A stretch of DNA of 64,000 bases from an uncultured Paracoccaceae bacterium (GCA_947500005.1 CANMQJ010000011.1:105324-169323), one strand, 5' to 3'; numbered from the stretch's first letter, positions 38,060 through 46,464 are shown. Notes: generated by a model from the sequence alone, not told the origin. Made by a program: numbers and translations.

Positions 38060-38382
38060 CCCTGCCCCGGCACCATGAAGGCCCGCGCCAGCAGCTCCGC
38101 CGCCGCGCGCGCCGCCGCCATCGGCCCGCCCGCGATCTCGGCCCGCATCAGATCGGCCCGCGTCACCTCCGCGCCGCCACCACGCAGCCCCGCGAGGATC
38201 AGCGCCAGCACGTCACGACTGGAATAGGCCCCGCCCTCGAAACGCTGCACCAGCTCCACCAGCGAGCCCGCCTCGATCTCCGCCTCCAGCTCGGCCAGCG
38301 CGCCCAGCGTCAGCTTCAGCACGTGGCCCTCCCCGTCGATGGTCAGCGCCACCTCGCCCGCCCACGGATTGGCCATGCTCAA
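38056..38382 (-). CDS. GTA g10, gp10-type tail protein
   Basis: Protein of 108 residues starting MSMANPWAGEVALTIDGEGH, then LTLGALAELEAEIEAGSLVE. This matches the GTA gp10 family, which works with g10.1 in tail assembly. It overlaps g9 by four bases at the start and g10.1 by four at the end. Confidence 0.9.
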   Translation of the reverse strand: MSMANPWAGEVALTIDGEGHVLKLTLGALAELEAEIEAGSLVELVQRFEGGAYSSRDVLALILAGLRGGGAEVTRADLMRAEIAGGPMAAARAAAELLARAFMVPGQG

Positions 38383-38792
38383 AGCGCCGTGAAGCTCAGG
38401 ACACCGGCGCTGGCCAGCGACATCTCGTATGTCGCCTCGCCATTGTGGCTGCCCGCATATTCGATCGCCGTCACCTGGAACGGACCCTCGACAATGCCGA
38501 AATCCGGAATGATGACCTGGAACGCGGGCGTCTCGCCATCGAAGAACAGCTGCCGCGCGCGTTCATCGGTGCCCGCATCCTTGAACACGCCCGAGCCCGA
38601 GATCGCGGCCGATTTCACGCCCGCGCCACTCAGCAGCTCGCGCCACCCGCCCTGGCTCTCCAGGCTCGTCACATCCACGCTTTCGGCGTTGAAGCTCACC
38701 CGCGTGGCGCGCAGCCCCGCGATGGTCTCGAACAAACCGCTGCCATTCATGTCCACCTTGACCAGCAGGTCCTTGCCGTTCTGGGCACCCAT
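38379..38792 (-). CDS. GTA g9, major tail tube protein
   Basis: Protein of 137 residues of the TP901-1 major tail family. It starts MGAQNGKDLLVKVDMNGSGL and contains SVDVTSLESQGGWRELLSGA, ARQLFFDGETPAFQVIIPDF and the ending YEMSLASAGVLSF. It should form the stacked rings of the tail tube. It starts 23 bases after the stop of g8, the largest gap in this part of the chain. Confidence 0.93.
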   Translation of the reverse strand: MGAQNGKDLLVKVDMNGSGLFETIAGLRATRVSFNAESVDVTSLESQGGWRELLSGAGVKSAAISGSGVFKDAGTDERARQLFFDGETPAFQVIIPDFGIVEGPFQVTAIEYAGSHNGEATYEMSLASAGVLSFTAL

Positions 38793-38815
38793 ATCTTCTC
38801 TCCAGATTTCAGGTT

Positions 38816-39208
38816 TCAGTCGTCTTCCAGCCGCGCGCGAAAACGCAGGTCGATCTGGCGCAAACCGCCCGATTGCCCGGCCTTGGCCCGCTCGAACCAG
38901 ATCCCCACCACGCGGCCTCGCTCCAGCACGGGGGTCGCTCCCTCCAGCAGGTCGCAGACCGCACCCGCCAGATCCTTGGCCCCGGCAAAACCCGCCGCCC
39001 GGCTCACCACCGAGACGGTGAAGCGGTGCAGCGCGCCGCCGCCTTCGCGGTCCGAGGCATCGCGCACCTCCTCGGGCCCAAGACGCAGGTATATCTCGGG
39101 CAACTCCCCCGCCGGCAGCGCATCATGCACCAGCCCCGCCAGCCGCGGATCGCCCTCCAGCAGCGCATAGATCCCCGCCTGCAATCCGGCCGCCATGCCA
39201 TAGCTCAT
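38816..39208 (-). CDS. GTA g8, DUF3168 tail terminator
   Basis: Protein of 130 residues. MSYGMAAGLQAGIYALLEGD, LPEIYLRLGPEEVRDASDR and HRFTVSVVSRAAGFAGAKD are characteristic of DUF3168 tail-completion proteins, which cap the tube at the head side. It overlaps g7 by four bases. Confidence 0.9.
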   Translation of the reverse strand: MSYGMAAGLQAGIYALLEGDPRLAGLVHDALPAGELPEIYLRLGPEEVRDASDREGGGALHRFTVSVVSRAAGFAGAKDLAGAVCDLLEGATPVLERGRVVGIWFERAKAGQSGGLRQIDLRFRARLEDD

Positions 39209-39543
39209 GCCGCCACCTCCTCGTCCGCGTAACAGGTCAGGTAGGCGCCGCGCCCGTCGCGCTCGGCCACGGCCCGGATCAGCCAGACACGCGTGCCGTC
39301 GCGAAACCGCTGCTCGGGCGCGGGCCGCATGGACGACCCCACCGGCGCACCGCGCACCACGATGCGATAGCCCGTGCGCGACACCACGGCGCCGCCCGCC
39401 TCCCGCTCGCGCCCCGTGCGGGCCGAAACCTCGGCCCAGAGCGTGCCCAAAGCCTCCCAGCTCTCGACATATCCACCCGCGCCATCGGCCACTCGCGACG
39501 GCGCCTCCAGCACCAGCGTCCGGTTCAGATGCGGCTGCCTCAT
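39205..39543 (-). CDS. GTA g7, head-tail adaptor (head closure)
   Basis: Protein of 112 residues. LEAPSRVADGAGGYVESWEA, LGTLWAEVSARTGREREAGG and YRIVVRGAPVG match phage head-closure adaptors. It overlaps both g6 and g8 by four bases (ATGA), so expression is tightly coupled. Confidence 0.9.
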   Translation of the reverse strand: MRQPHLNRTLVLEAPSRVADGAGGYVESWEALGTLWAEVSARTGREREAGGAVVSRTGYRIVVRGAPVGSSMRPAPEQRFRDGTRVWLIRAVAERDGRGAYLTCYADEEVAA

Positions 39544-40139
39544 CGCGCGCCCCCCATGCCGAAGCGCAGGACGCGATATCGCTGGATCAGGCTCGTCACC
39601 CCAAAGGGCATGCAGCCATCGCCAAGCGCCGTCTCGTTGCGGTACTCGTAGTAATGCGCCGCCAGCAGCAGAACCGCTTGGCCCAGATCGGCCGGCAACC
39701 CGCCCCAGTCGGCAGCCATCCCGGCGGTGAACTCCACCCGCACGGACCCGCCCGTGCCGAGGCTCGGCAACAGCGTGCCCCGCGGGCGCAACACCGGCCG
39801 CGTCCCGTCCTGCTCCAACTGCACCGCCCCCGGCTCCAACGCGGTCTCGACCCCGCCGGCATCGCGCAGCACCACCGCCTCGACCGACACCACCGGCGCC
39901 ACCGGGAAGGTCTCGCCATAGCGATCGCGCCAGGCATTCAGCACCCAGGAAAACCGCCGTTCGATCAGCACCTTGCCGGTGCGCGCCTCGATGGCGGCGA
40001 TGGCCGCCCGCAGGAAACTTTCCAGCACCGCATCCTGGACCGCGTCCTCGGCGAACCCGGTGCCAAGCCGCAGATGCGCCTTGAACTGCTGCACCGGCAG
40101 CGCGGCCTCCGGAACCGTGGTCTCTTCGTTCAACATCAT
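39540..40139 (-). CDS. GTA g6, head-tail connector
   Basis: Protein of 199 residues of the gp6-like connector group. QQFKAHLRLGTGFAEDAVQD is followed by IAAIEARTGKVLIERRFSWV, and the end holds LAAHYYEYRNETALGDG. It should bind the portal and make the upper collar. GGAG lies seven bases before the ATG at 40139. It lies 179 bases from the capsid stop, and that gap holds a hairpin. Confidence 0.9.
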   Translation of the reverse strand: MMLNEETTVPEAALPVQQFKAHLRLGTGFAEDAVQDAVLESFLRAAIAAIEARTGKVLIERRFSWVLNAWRDRYGETFPVAPVVSVEAVVLRDAGGVETALEPGAVQLEQDGTRPVLRPRGTLLPSLGTGGSVRVEFTAGMAADWGGLPADLGQAVLLLAAHYYEYRNETALGDGCMPFGVTSLIQRYRVLRFGMGGAR

Positions 40140-40279
40140 CCGTTCACTCCACGAAGCTCGGACCCCTCCGGGCCGTCATCTCTGGCAGGTGGCGGGCGCG
40201 AACCGCGCGCCCCACGCCGCTCGGACGGAGGGGGAGCAGCTAGACGACGCAAGGCCGGATGCACGGCCCGCGCCCGCGA

Positions 40280-40307
40280 CCCGGGGGGCGATCACCCTCC
40301 CCCCGGG
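40280..40307 (-). other. Stem-loop just after the major capsid gene
   Basis: CCCGGGGGG/CCCCCCGGG, nine perfect pairs with a ten-base loop, 11 bases after the capsid stop. There is no T-run, so it is more likely an mRNA 3'-end stabiliser or partial pause than a full terminator. The rest of the 179-base gap shows no gene. Confidence 0.6.
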
Positions 40308-40318
40308 ATCCGGTCCGC

Positions 40319-41476
40319 TTACGCGGTGCCGAATTTCAGCAGCTTGATCGCGGCGAAATCGCTCACGTCGCCGCCCACGCGCTTGGTGGCATAGAACAGG
40401 ACATGCGGCTTGGCGCTGAACGGGTCGCGCAGCACGCGCAGGTCGGGACGCTCGGCAACCGTATAACCCGCCGAGAAATCGCCGAACGCGATCGAGAAGC
40501 TGTCGGTCGCCGCATCCGGCATGTCCTCGGCGATCAGCACCGGATAACCCATCAGCCGCGCGGGCTCCCCCGCCGCCAGACCGTCGGACCACAGGAAACG
40601 CCCATCGGCATCCTTCAGCTTGCGGATCGCCCCGGCGGTCTTGGAGTTCATGACGAAGCTCGCATTGGCGCGGTACTGCGCCCCCAGCGCGTAGACCAGG
40701 TCGATGATCGCATCGGCCTCGACATCGCCCGCAACACCCGTGGGCACATAGCCCAGGTTGCCCCAGGTCCAGACGTCATTGTCCACCTTGGCGTGGTTCA
40801 GGAACCCGCACGGCTTGTCCACGCCATCCCCGTTGATGAAGGCGGCCGCCTCGGCGCGGGCGAACTTGTTGGCGATCCGCTCGGCCAGCCAGCCCTCGAC
40901 GTCAAAGGCGCTGTCATCCAGCAGGCGCTGGCTCGCCTTGGGCAGCGCGCTCAGCTCGTGCAGCGGGATCGAGATGCGGTCGATCGACGGCGTGCCCGTC
41001 TCGCCGGTGGCCGAGGTCTCGTCGGCCCAGCCCGCGCCCAGATCGGCATGATCGACCAGCACGTCAAAGGAATTGGCCTCGACATTCACCACCTGCGCGA
41101 TCGACCGGATCGAGGCGGTCGAATGCAGAACCGACTTGATCGTCTCGGCGGTCTTCGGATCGACCAGGTAGCCGCCATCGCTGTTGACCGCGGTCGAGAG
41201 CGACTTCGCCTCGATCTCCAGCCCGCGCAGCCCGTCATCGTCGCCCGAGCGCAGATAGGCGTCGAACGCCTTCTGATGCGGCGCGCCGGCCTCGGTGGCG
41301 GCAAGATGCGGACGCGCCGCGAGTTGAGATTTACGATCCAGCATGGTCAGTCGCTCTTCTGCTTGTTTCAACCTGGTGTTCATGTCGTCGCGAAACCCCT
41401 TGAATTCACTGACAAAGCCGGTCATCGCCTGCTTCACCTCGCGAACCATGGGCGCGCCCCCTTCGATCTTGTCCAT
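40319..41476 (-). CDS. GTA g5, major capsid protein (HK97 fold)
   Basis: Protein of 385 residues. The N-terminal scaffold-like helical part (about 1-90, KGFRDDMNTRLKQAEERLTM) should be removed by the g4 protease. The mature domain begins near residue 95 and has the HK97-type marks SDGGYLVDPKTAETIKSVL, EVSALPKASQ-like LPKASQRLLDDSAFDVEGWL, and GDFSAGYTVAERPDLRVLRD. The start at 41476 lies seven bases after AAAGGA; the ATG six bases earlier is too close to it. Confidence 0.95.
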   Translation of the reverse strand: MDKIEGGAPMVREVKQAMTGFVSEFKGFRDDMNTRLKQAEERLTMLDRKSQLAARPHLAATEAGAPHQKAFDAYLRSGDDDGLRGLEIEAKSLSTAVNSDGGYLVDPKTAETIKSVLHSTASIRSIAQVVNVEANSFDVLVDHADLGAGWADETSATGETGTPSIDRISIPLHELSALPKASQRLLDDSAFDVEGWLAERIANKFARAEAAAFINGDGVDKPCGFLNHAKVDNDVWTWGNLGYVPTGVAGDVEADAIIDLVYALGAQYRANASFVMNSKTAGAIRKLKDADGRFLWSDGLAAGEPARLMGYPVLIAEDMPDAATDSFSIAFGDFSAGYTVAERPDLRVLRDPFSAKPHVLFYATKRVGGDVSDFAAIKLLKFGTA

Positions 41477-41508
41477 CGGCATGTCCTTTCTCGGGTGGAT
41501 GTTCGGCG

Positions 41509-42066
41509 CTAGCCCCGCGCCAGCTCCTGCCGGGCCTCGTTCAGAACCTCGGCAATCTCGCGCCAGGTGCCGGGCTCCTCGGGCGTCTCGCCCTTGGCCG
41601 CCACCCGCGCACTGGGCAGCATCGGGAAGGTCACCAGCGACACCTCCCAAAGCTCCAGCTCGGTCAGAAGCCTGCGGCCCCTGTCGTCTTTCGTGGCGCG
41701 CCTGGTGCGGTATCCGATCGACAGCCCGTCGATGGCCCCCGCCGCGATCAGCGCCGCCGCCTCGCGGCCCTTCTGCGTGCTGTCCAGCAGCCGCCCCTTG
41801 ACCCACAGGCCGCGCGCATCCTCGCGCACCTCGTCCCAGACACCGATGGGCTGGGCCGGATCGTGCTGCCACAGCATCTTGACCCGCCGCCCGGCCGCGC
41901 TCAGCGCCTTCAGCGACAGCGCATAGGCCCCCGGCTGCACGCAATCTCCGCCCTGGTCGACCTGCCCGAACAGGCTCGCATAGCCCTCGATCACCGCGTC
42001 GTCGCTGATGACCAGACCATCGCCGAACCGCGCGAACTTGGTTTCCAGCCCGCTTTCCATCTTCAT
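41509..42066 (-). CDS. GTA g4, prohead maturation protease
   Basis: Protein of 185 residues of the HK97 prohead protease family (U35). It contains IEGYASLFGQVDQGGDCV, a histidine in MLWQHDPAQPIG and a serine in GLSIGYRTRRATKDDRG, which fit the catalytic pair. It should cut the capsid N-terminal arm before packaging. It lies 32 bases before g5 and 30 after g3.5. Confidence 0.93.
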   Translation of the reverse strand: MKMESGLETKFARFGDGLVISDDAVIEGYASLFGQVDQGGDCVQPGAYALSLKALSAAGRRVKMLWQHDPAQPIGVWDEVREDARGLWVKGRLLDSTQKGREAAALIAAGAIDGLSIGYRTRRATKDDRGRRLLTELELWEVSLVTFPMLPSARVAAKGETPEEPGTWREIAEVLNEARQELARG

Positions 42067-42096
42067 GAGAAACTCCTTGTAAACCCTTGGAACACC

Positions 42097-42321
42097 TCAG
42101 GGTGCCGCTACGAGAAGCGATTGGAACAACTGCCCCAGGATCGCGGCCGCCACGCCATAGACGGCCAGCCACAGCCGCCGCTCCAGCCGCTCGATCAGCT
42201 CTTCAAGTTGGTCCAGCCTGCGGCACAGGTGATCGTGCTGGATCGCCGCGACCCGTTCATGGGCGGCCAGTTTCAGCCCCGGCGCACAATCGAAAGGCGG
42301 GTATCCCGGGCCCTCAGCCAT
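42097..42321 (-). CDS. GTA g3.5, small membrane-like protein
   Basis: Protein of 74 residues: a helical, charged middle (RLDQLEELIERLERR) followed by one hydrophobic C-terminal segment (LWLAVYGVAAAILGQLFQSL). It holds the place of g3.5 in other GTA clusters. The coiled coil plus membrane helix resembles small phage membrane proteins, but no activity is assigned. It overlaps the portal gene by eight bases. Confidence 0.8.
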   Translation of the reverse strand: MAEGPGYPPFDCAPGLKLAAHERVAAIQHDHLCRRLDQLEELIERLERRLWLAVYGVAAAILGQLFQSLLVAAP

Positions 42322-43486
42322 CCGCCTCCTCCGACAGCGCGGGCAGACCCAGCAGTGCGCGCTTCTCGGCAGCGGTCAGGAAATCGGCCTGTACCACGCG
42401 GGCCCATTGCGCATCGCGCTCGGCGGCCAGCGCCGGCACCTGGTCGAGGTCGGGCTTGAGCTCCAGCGCCTCGCCCGCCAGCCCCGACAGCCAGTCCGAC
42501 AGCGCCGCCGCCACCCGCGTCACCAGGGGCAGGACGGTCAGGCGATAGAACGCCCGGTTGGCCTCCTGGTAGTTCGAATAGGTCGCGTCTCCGACGATCC
42601 CCAACAGCATCGGGGGCACGCCAAAGGCCAGCGCGATCTCGCGGGCGGCGGCTTCCTTGGTCTTCTGAAACTCCATGTCCGAGGGCGAGAACCCCATCGG
42701 TTTCCAGTCGAGGCCCCCTTCCAGGACCATCGGACGCCCCGCATTGCGCGCGCCGCGATAATTCGCCTCGATCTCGTCGGAGAGGCGCCGGAACTGCTCC
42801 TCGGCCATCACGCCCTGCCCGTCGCCGCCCTTCCACACCAGCGCGCCCGAGGGGCGTGCCGCATTGTCCAGAAGGGATTTCGACCAGCGCGAGGCGGCGT
42901 TATGCACGTCGATCGCCATCGCCGCCGCCTGAAGCGCCGAGAACCCGTAATGGTCGTCCTGCGGATGAAAGCTCTTGATGTGGCACACCGCCTCGGCGGC
43001 AAAGCGATGTTTCTTCGCGCCCACCGTGTACTCGTAGCCAACCGGCCAGCCATCCGCGCCGGGCACCACGCTCATCCGGTCCGAGCGCAGCACATGCAGT
43101 TCCAGCGGCAGCGCCGCCTCGCCCGCGACCGCCTCGACATAGGCATTACCCGACAGCAGCAGCTGCCCGAACAGCGCCTCCAGCAGTTCCGCCTTGCCCT
43201 GCGCCGCGTTGGGCCTGCGCACCAGCCGCATCATCGGGTGCGTCTCATAGCGCCGCTCGGCATCCTGCAACACCAGCGGCAGCGCGGCGGCCGCCTCGGC
43301 GATCAGCTTGACACAGCGGAACCCCACCGGGTTGCCCGAAAACCCCGTCCGGGTCAGCGAGACGGAATCCCGCGGGCTCCAGGCCACGCGCCCCGACCCG
43401 TGCCAGGCCACCACCGGCCCCGCCGCGCTCGCCTTGGCCTCGGGCGCCTCGGTCCTTGTCCCCCGACGCAAGAAATCGAATACCAT
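42314..43486 (-). CDS. GTA g3, portal protein
   Basis: Protein of 390 residues of the HK97-type portal family. It contains NPVGFRCVKLIAEAAAALPL, LLLSGNAYVEAV, DDHYGFSALQAAAMAIDVHN and FGVPPMLLGIVGDATYSNYQ. It forms the ring through which DNA enters. The start at 43486 follows AGGAGCGGCAAGC; an earlier in-frame start (43549) has no site. Its upstream neighbour g2 is 1.2 kb away because a plus-strand hydrolase gene lies between, so the portal may need its own promoter or read-through. Confidence 0.94.
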   Translation of the reverse strand: MVFDFLRRGTRTEAPEAKASAAGPVVAWHGSGRVAWSPRDSVSLTRTGFSGNPVGFRCVKLIAEAAAALPLVLQDAERRYETHPMMRLVRRPNAAQGKAELLEALFGQLLLSGNAYVEAVAGEAALPLELHVLRSDRMSVVPGADGWPVGYEYTVGAKKHRFAAEAVCHIKSFHPQDDHYGFSALQAAAMAIDVHNAASRWSKSLLDNAARPSGALVWKGGDGQGVMAEEQFRRLSDEIEANYRGARNAGRPMVLEGGLDWKPMGFSPSDMEFQKTKEAAAREIALAFGVPPMLLGIVGDATYSNYQEANRAFYRLTVLPLVTRVAAALSDWLSGLAGEALELKPDLDQVPALAAERDAQWARVVQADFLTAAEKRALLGLPALSEEADG

Positions 43487-43660
43487 GCTTGCCGCTCCTA
43501 TCTGCCCGCCGCCGCGCTCGCCGGCCTCGTTGACAGCGTTATCCGGCATCGGGCTTAAACCGGGCGAAACGCACCGTTCGGCCCTCCGGCAACACCCGCC
43601 CGATTGCCGCCCCCGCCCCGCGGGCTATGTCCTGTGACAGGCAAATTCCGAGGTGATCCG

Positions 43661-44713
43661 ATGCCCTTTCCCTACAGCCTTCCCGCCGTTGCCCTCGCCG
43701 CCGCCACCGTGCTCGCGCCCGCGGCCCAGGCCTGCACCCGGCTCGTGCATCACGGCGGCGACGGCCAGATCGTCACCGCCCGCTCGATGGACTGGAAACA
43801 GGATATCGGCACCAATCTCTGGGTCTTTCCGCGGGGGATGGAGCGCAACGGCGCGGCCGGTCCGAACTCTATCGAATGGACCTCGCGCTATGGCAGCGTG
43901 ATCGCCTCGGGCTACGACATATCGACCACCGACGGCATGAACGAGGCCGGGCTTGTCGCCAACCTGCTCTGGCTCGTGGAATCGGACTATCCCGCCTATG
44001 ACGGGACCGGGCCCGGCCTCGCCATCTCGGCCTGGGCGCAATATGTGCTCGACAATTTCGCCACCGTGGCCGAGGCCGTGGCCGCGCTCGAGCAGGAGCC
44101 GTTCATCCTCGTCACCGACGCCCTGCCGGGCGAGGACAGGCTCGCCACCCTTCACCTGTCGATCTCGGACGCGTCGGGCGACAGCGCCATCGTCGAATAT
44201 ATCGATGGCGAACAGGTCATCCATCACAGCCGCGACCACCAGGTGATGACCAATTCGCCCGTCTTCGACCAGCAGCTCGCGCTGAACGCCTACTGGAAGG
44301 AAATCGGCGGCACGGTGATGCTGCCGGGCACCAACCGCTCCGCCGACCGCTTCGCGCGCGCCTCCTTCTATGTCGACGCGATCCCGAAAACCTCGGACCC
44401 GGTCGAGACCATCGCCAGCGTCTTCAGCGTGATCCGCAACGTCTCGGTGCCCTACGGCATCTCGACGCCGGGCCAGCCCAACATCTCCTCGACCCGCTGG
44501 CGCACCGTCGCCGATCACACGCGCAAGCTCTATTTCTTCGAGTCCGCGCTCACGCCCAACACCTTCTGGATCGACCTCAACGCCCTGGATTTCGACACGG
44601 CAACCGGCCAGGTGATGAAGCTCGACCTCGGCCCGAACCAGCGCAACACCTTCTCCGGACGCGCCAATGACGCGCTGGTCGAGGCCGAACCCTTCGACTT
44701 TCTGGGCCTATAG
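43661..44713 (+). CDS. Exported choloylglycine-hydrolase family (linear amide C-N hydrolase)
   Basis: Protein of 350 residues of the Ntn-hydrolase family of penicillin V acylases and bile-salt hydrolases. A signal peptide (MPFPYSLPAVALAAATVLAP) ends in AQA just before the expected N-terminal nucleophile cysteine of CTRLVHHGGDG. SMDWKQDIGTNLWVFPRG, GMNEAGLVANLLWL and TNSPVFDQQLALNAYW are typical. GAGGTGATC precedes the ATG. It should cut amide bonds of small molecules in the periplasm, possibly including N-acyl compounds, but the substrate is unknown. It lies on the opposite strand inside the GTA cluster, and its last six bases overlap the terminase end. Confidence 0.88.
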   Translation: MPFPYSLPAVALAAATVLAPAAQACTRLVHHGGDGQIVTARSMDWKQDIGTNLWVFPRGMERNGAAGPNSIEWTSRYGSVIASGYDISTTDGMNEAGLVANLLWLVESDYPAYDGTGPGLAISAWAQYVLDNFATVAEAVAALEQEPFILVTDALPGEDRLATLHLSISDASGDSAIVEYIDGEQVIHHSRDHQVMTNSPVFDQQLALNAYWKEIGGTVMLPGTNRSADRFARASFYVDAIPKTSDPVETIASVFSVIRNVSVPYGISTPGQPNISSTRWRTVADHTRKLYFFESALTPNTFWIDLNALDFDTATGQVMKLDLGPNQRNTFSGRANDALVEAEPFDFLGL

Positions 44714-46078
44714 CACCCGCAACCGGGGCCGACGGACCTGCGCCGCTGGCCCCACCATCAGCTCGTGCAGCGCCCAGACCAGCGCATCCACCCGGTCCGG
44801 AGAGCCCGTCCCCTCGTAGCCCCGCGCCGTCATCAGGCACATCTGCTCCTCCAGCGCGTCCAGCCCCGGCAGATGCTTCACCCGCCCCTGCTCGTAAAGC
44901 GCCGCCACCGGCTCGGCCCGCGCGCTCTTGCCGCGCGCCGCGTGCACCGCGCGGAAGGGCGTCAGCGGCGCGACCTGGCGCACCACCTCCTCGACCAGCT
45001 GCCCACCCTGGTTGACCTCGGCCACCAGCCGCTCGGCCCCGTATTCATCCATCGCCTCGATCGCCGCACGCGCCCAACCCGCCGGACCCAGCCCCGTCAC
45101 CGTGCGATCGGCCAGCACATAGGCACGCCAGTCCTCCGGCGGCCCCTCAAGCCGCGCCCCCACAACGACGATGCCGCATTCATCCGCCCCCGCGCCCGAG
45201 GAAACCGCCGGGTCCAACGCCACCACCACCCGGTCCAGCACGGGCGCGCGGCCAACCTGCGCCGCCTCCAGCATCGCCCCGGTCCAGAGCGCTCCCTCCG
45301 CATCGGCCAGCAGCACACCATCCAACTCCTGCCGCCCCAGCCGGGTGCCGGCGTAACGCGCACGCACCTCCTCCAGGAAGGACGCCGCCAGGTTCGCCCG
45401 GTTCGCCTCGGTCGGCGCATGGGTCACCACCGTGGACGGCGCGGCCAGAAGCGCCTTCAAAACCGGCACGTTGCGCGGCGTCGTCGTCACGCAGGCGCGC
45501 GGATCGTCTCCAACCCGCAACGCAAATTGCAGCATGTCCCAAGCATCGCCCGCCTTCTTCCACTTGGCCAGTTCGTCCGCCCAGGCCGCATCGAATTGGG
45601 GCCCCCGCAGCGCCTCGGGATCGGCCGCGGAAAAGGCCTGCGCCTCGGCCCCGTTGGGCCAGACCAGCTTGCGCTCGGTAGCCTTCCATCTCGGCCGCCG
45701 GTCGGGCGGCGAACAGGCCAGGATGCCGCTCTCCCCGAACACCATCACGTCGCGCACCTGGTCATAGGTCTCGCCCACCAGCGCCACGCGCCGGGCGCGC
45801 CCCGCGTCCAGCGGCCGCGCGCCCTCGACCTGCGCGCGCACCCATTCGGCCCCGGCCCGCGTCTTGCCCGCCCCGCGCCCGCCCATGATCACCCAGGACC
45901 GCCACTCCCCCTCGGGCGGCAGCTGATGCGGCAGCGCCCAGAACTCGAACAGGAAAGGGAGGGCGCAAAGCCCTCCCTCCCCGATGTCACTCAGGAACCG
46001 ATCCCGCACCGCAGCACTGGCGGAGGCGAGCCAGGCGGCACCCGATCTCAGATCGGGCCCGTTCAAGGTCAAGGGCAT
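44708..46078 (-). CDS. GTA g2, large terminase (packaging ATPase/nuclease)
   Basis: Protein of about 456 residues. The Walker A variant is MGGRGAGKTRAGAEWVR near residue 67, the Walker B/DE region is AAWADELAKWKKAGDAWD and the coupling motif is VTTTPRNVPVLKALL. The RNase H-like nuclease has aspartates in VVALDPAVSSGAGADECGIV and late RVDALVWALHELM. It packages host DNA into GTA heads. The start is uncertain: ATG 46078 (GGGAGG two bases upstream), ATG 46123 or GTG 46009. Any of them overlaps g1, by 23 to 137 bases. Confidence 0.92.
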   Translation of the reverse strand: MPLTLNGPDLRSGAAWLASASAAVRDRFLSDIGEGGLCALPFLFEFWALPHQLPPEGEWRSWVIMGGRGAGKTRAGAEWVRAQVEGARPLDAGRARRVALVGETYDQVRDVMVFGESGILACSPPDRRPRWKATERKLVWPNGAEAQAFSAADPEALRGPQFDAAWADELAKWKKAGDAWDMLQFALRVGDDPRACVTTTPRNVPVLKALLAAPSTVVTHAPTEANRANLAASFLEEVRARYAGTRLGRQELDGVLLADAEGALWTGAMLEAAQVGRAPVLDRVVVALDPAVSSGAGADECGIVVVGARLEGPPEDWRAYVLADRTVTGLGPAGWARAAIEAMDEYGAERLVAEVNQGGQLVEEVVRQVAPLTPFRAVHAARGKSARAEPVAALYEQGRVKHLPGLDALEEQMCLMTARGYEGTGSPDRVDALVWALHELMVGPAAQVRRPRLRVL

Positions 46079-46331
46079 AGCCTCCCTGGGCAATGCCCGC
46101 TTCGCGGTAGTGATGTTCGACAAAACTCGTCTCCACTTTCTGGCAGCTGCGGATCAGGCCATCGACCTGACCCAGCTGCTTGCTGGTGCCTGCAAGATCC
46201 ACATCCTCCCCGGCCGCCAGCCGCTGGCGCAGGTCTTCCGCCGCGTTGCGCAACTCGCGAATGGAATTCTCGAGCGACCGCAACAAGTCAGCCGTCCGGG
46301 AAATCCGCTCCTCCGGGGTAATCAAAGTCAT
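45987..46331 (-). CDS. GTA g1, small terminase-like protein
   Basis: Protein of about 114 residues, mostly helical: TPEERISRTADLLRSLENSI, IRELRNAAEDLRQRLAAGED and QLGQVDGLIRSCQKVETSFV. Position and pattern fit GTA g1, the small terminase that assists g2. Four in-frame ATGs exist; 46331 is chosen because GAGG lies about nine bases before it. Its 3' part overlaps g2. It is the first gene of the cluster, preceded by a terminator-like hairpin. Confidence 0.83.
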   Translation of the reverse strand: MTLITPEERISRTADLLRSLENSIRELRNAAEDLRQRLAAGEDVDLAGTSKQLGQVDGLIRSCQKVETSFVEHHYREAGIAQGGYALDLERARSEIGCRLARLRQCCGAGSVPE

Positions 46332-46375
46332 GCTCATCGACCTCATGCGTGAGTGATCTCCGCACGAGAGACATG

Positions 46376-46410
46376 AAAAAACGACCGCCGGAGTCACCCC
46401 CGGGGCCGTT
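46376..46410 (-). terminator. Terminator-like hairpin before GTA g1
   Basis: On the minus strand AACGGCCCCGG pairs with CCGG-C-GGTCGTT (11 pairs, one bulged C, one G-U), loop GGGTGACT, then a run of T at 46380-46376. It is 45 bases before the g1 start, so it could end transcripts from mltG or act as an attenuator of the GTA leader. Confidence 0.65.
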
Positions 46411-46435
46411 CACCCACGTCTTCTAGCATGCCACA

Positions 46436-46464
46436 ACCTTTACGCGGCAAAGGGCGGAAAGTCA
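46436..46464 (-). promoter_or_regulatory. Possible GTA promoter
   Basis: On the minus strand TTGACT, a 17-base spacer and TAAAGG. The -35 fits well; the -10 fits only in part. It would give a leader of about 100 bases that contains the hairpin at 46376-46410. Confidence 0.35.
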
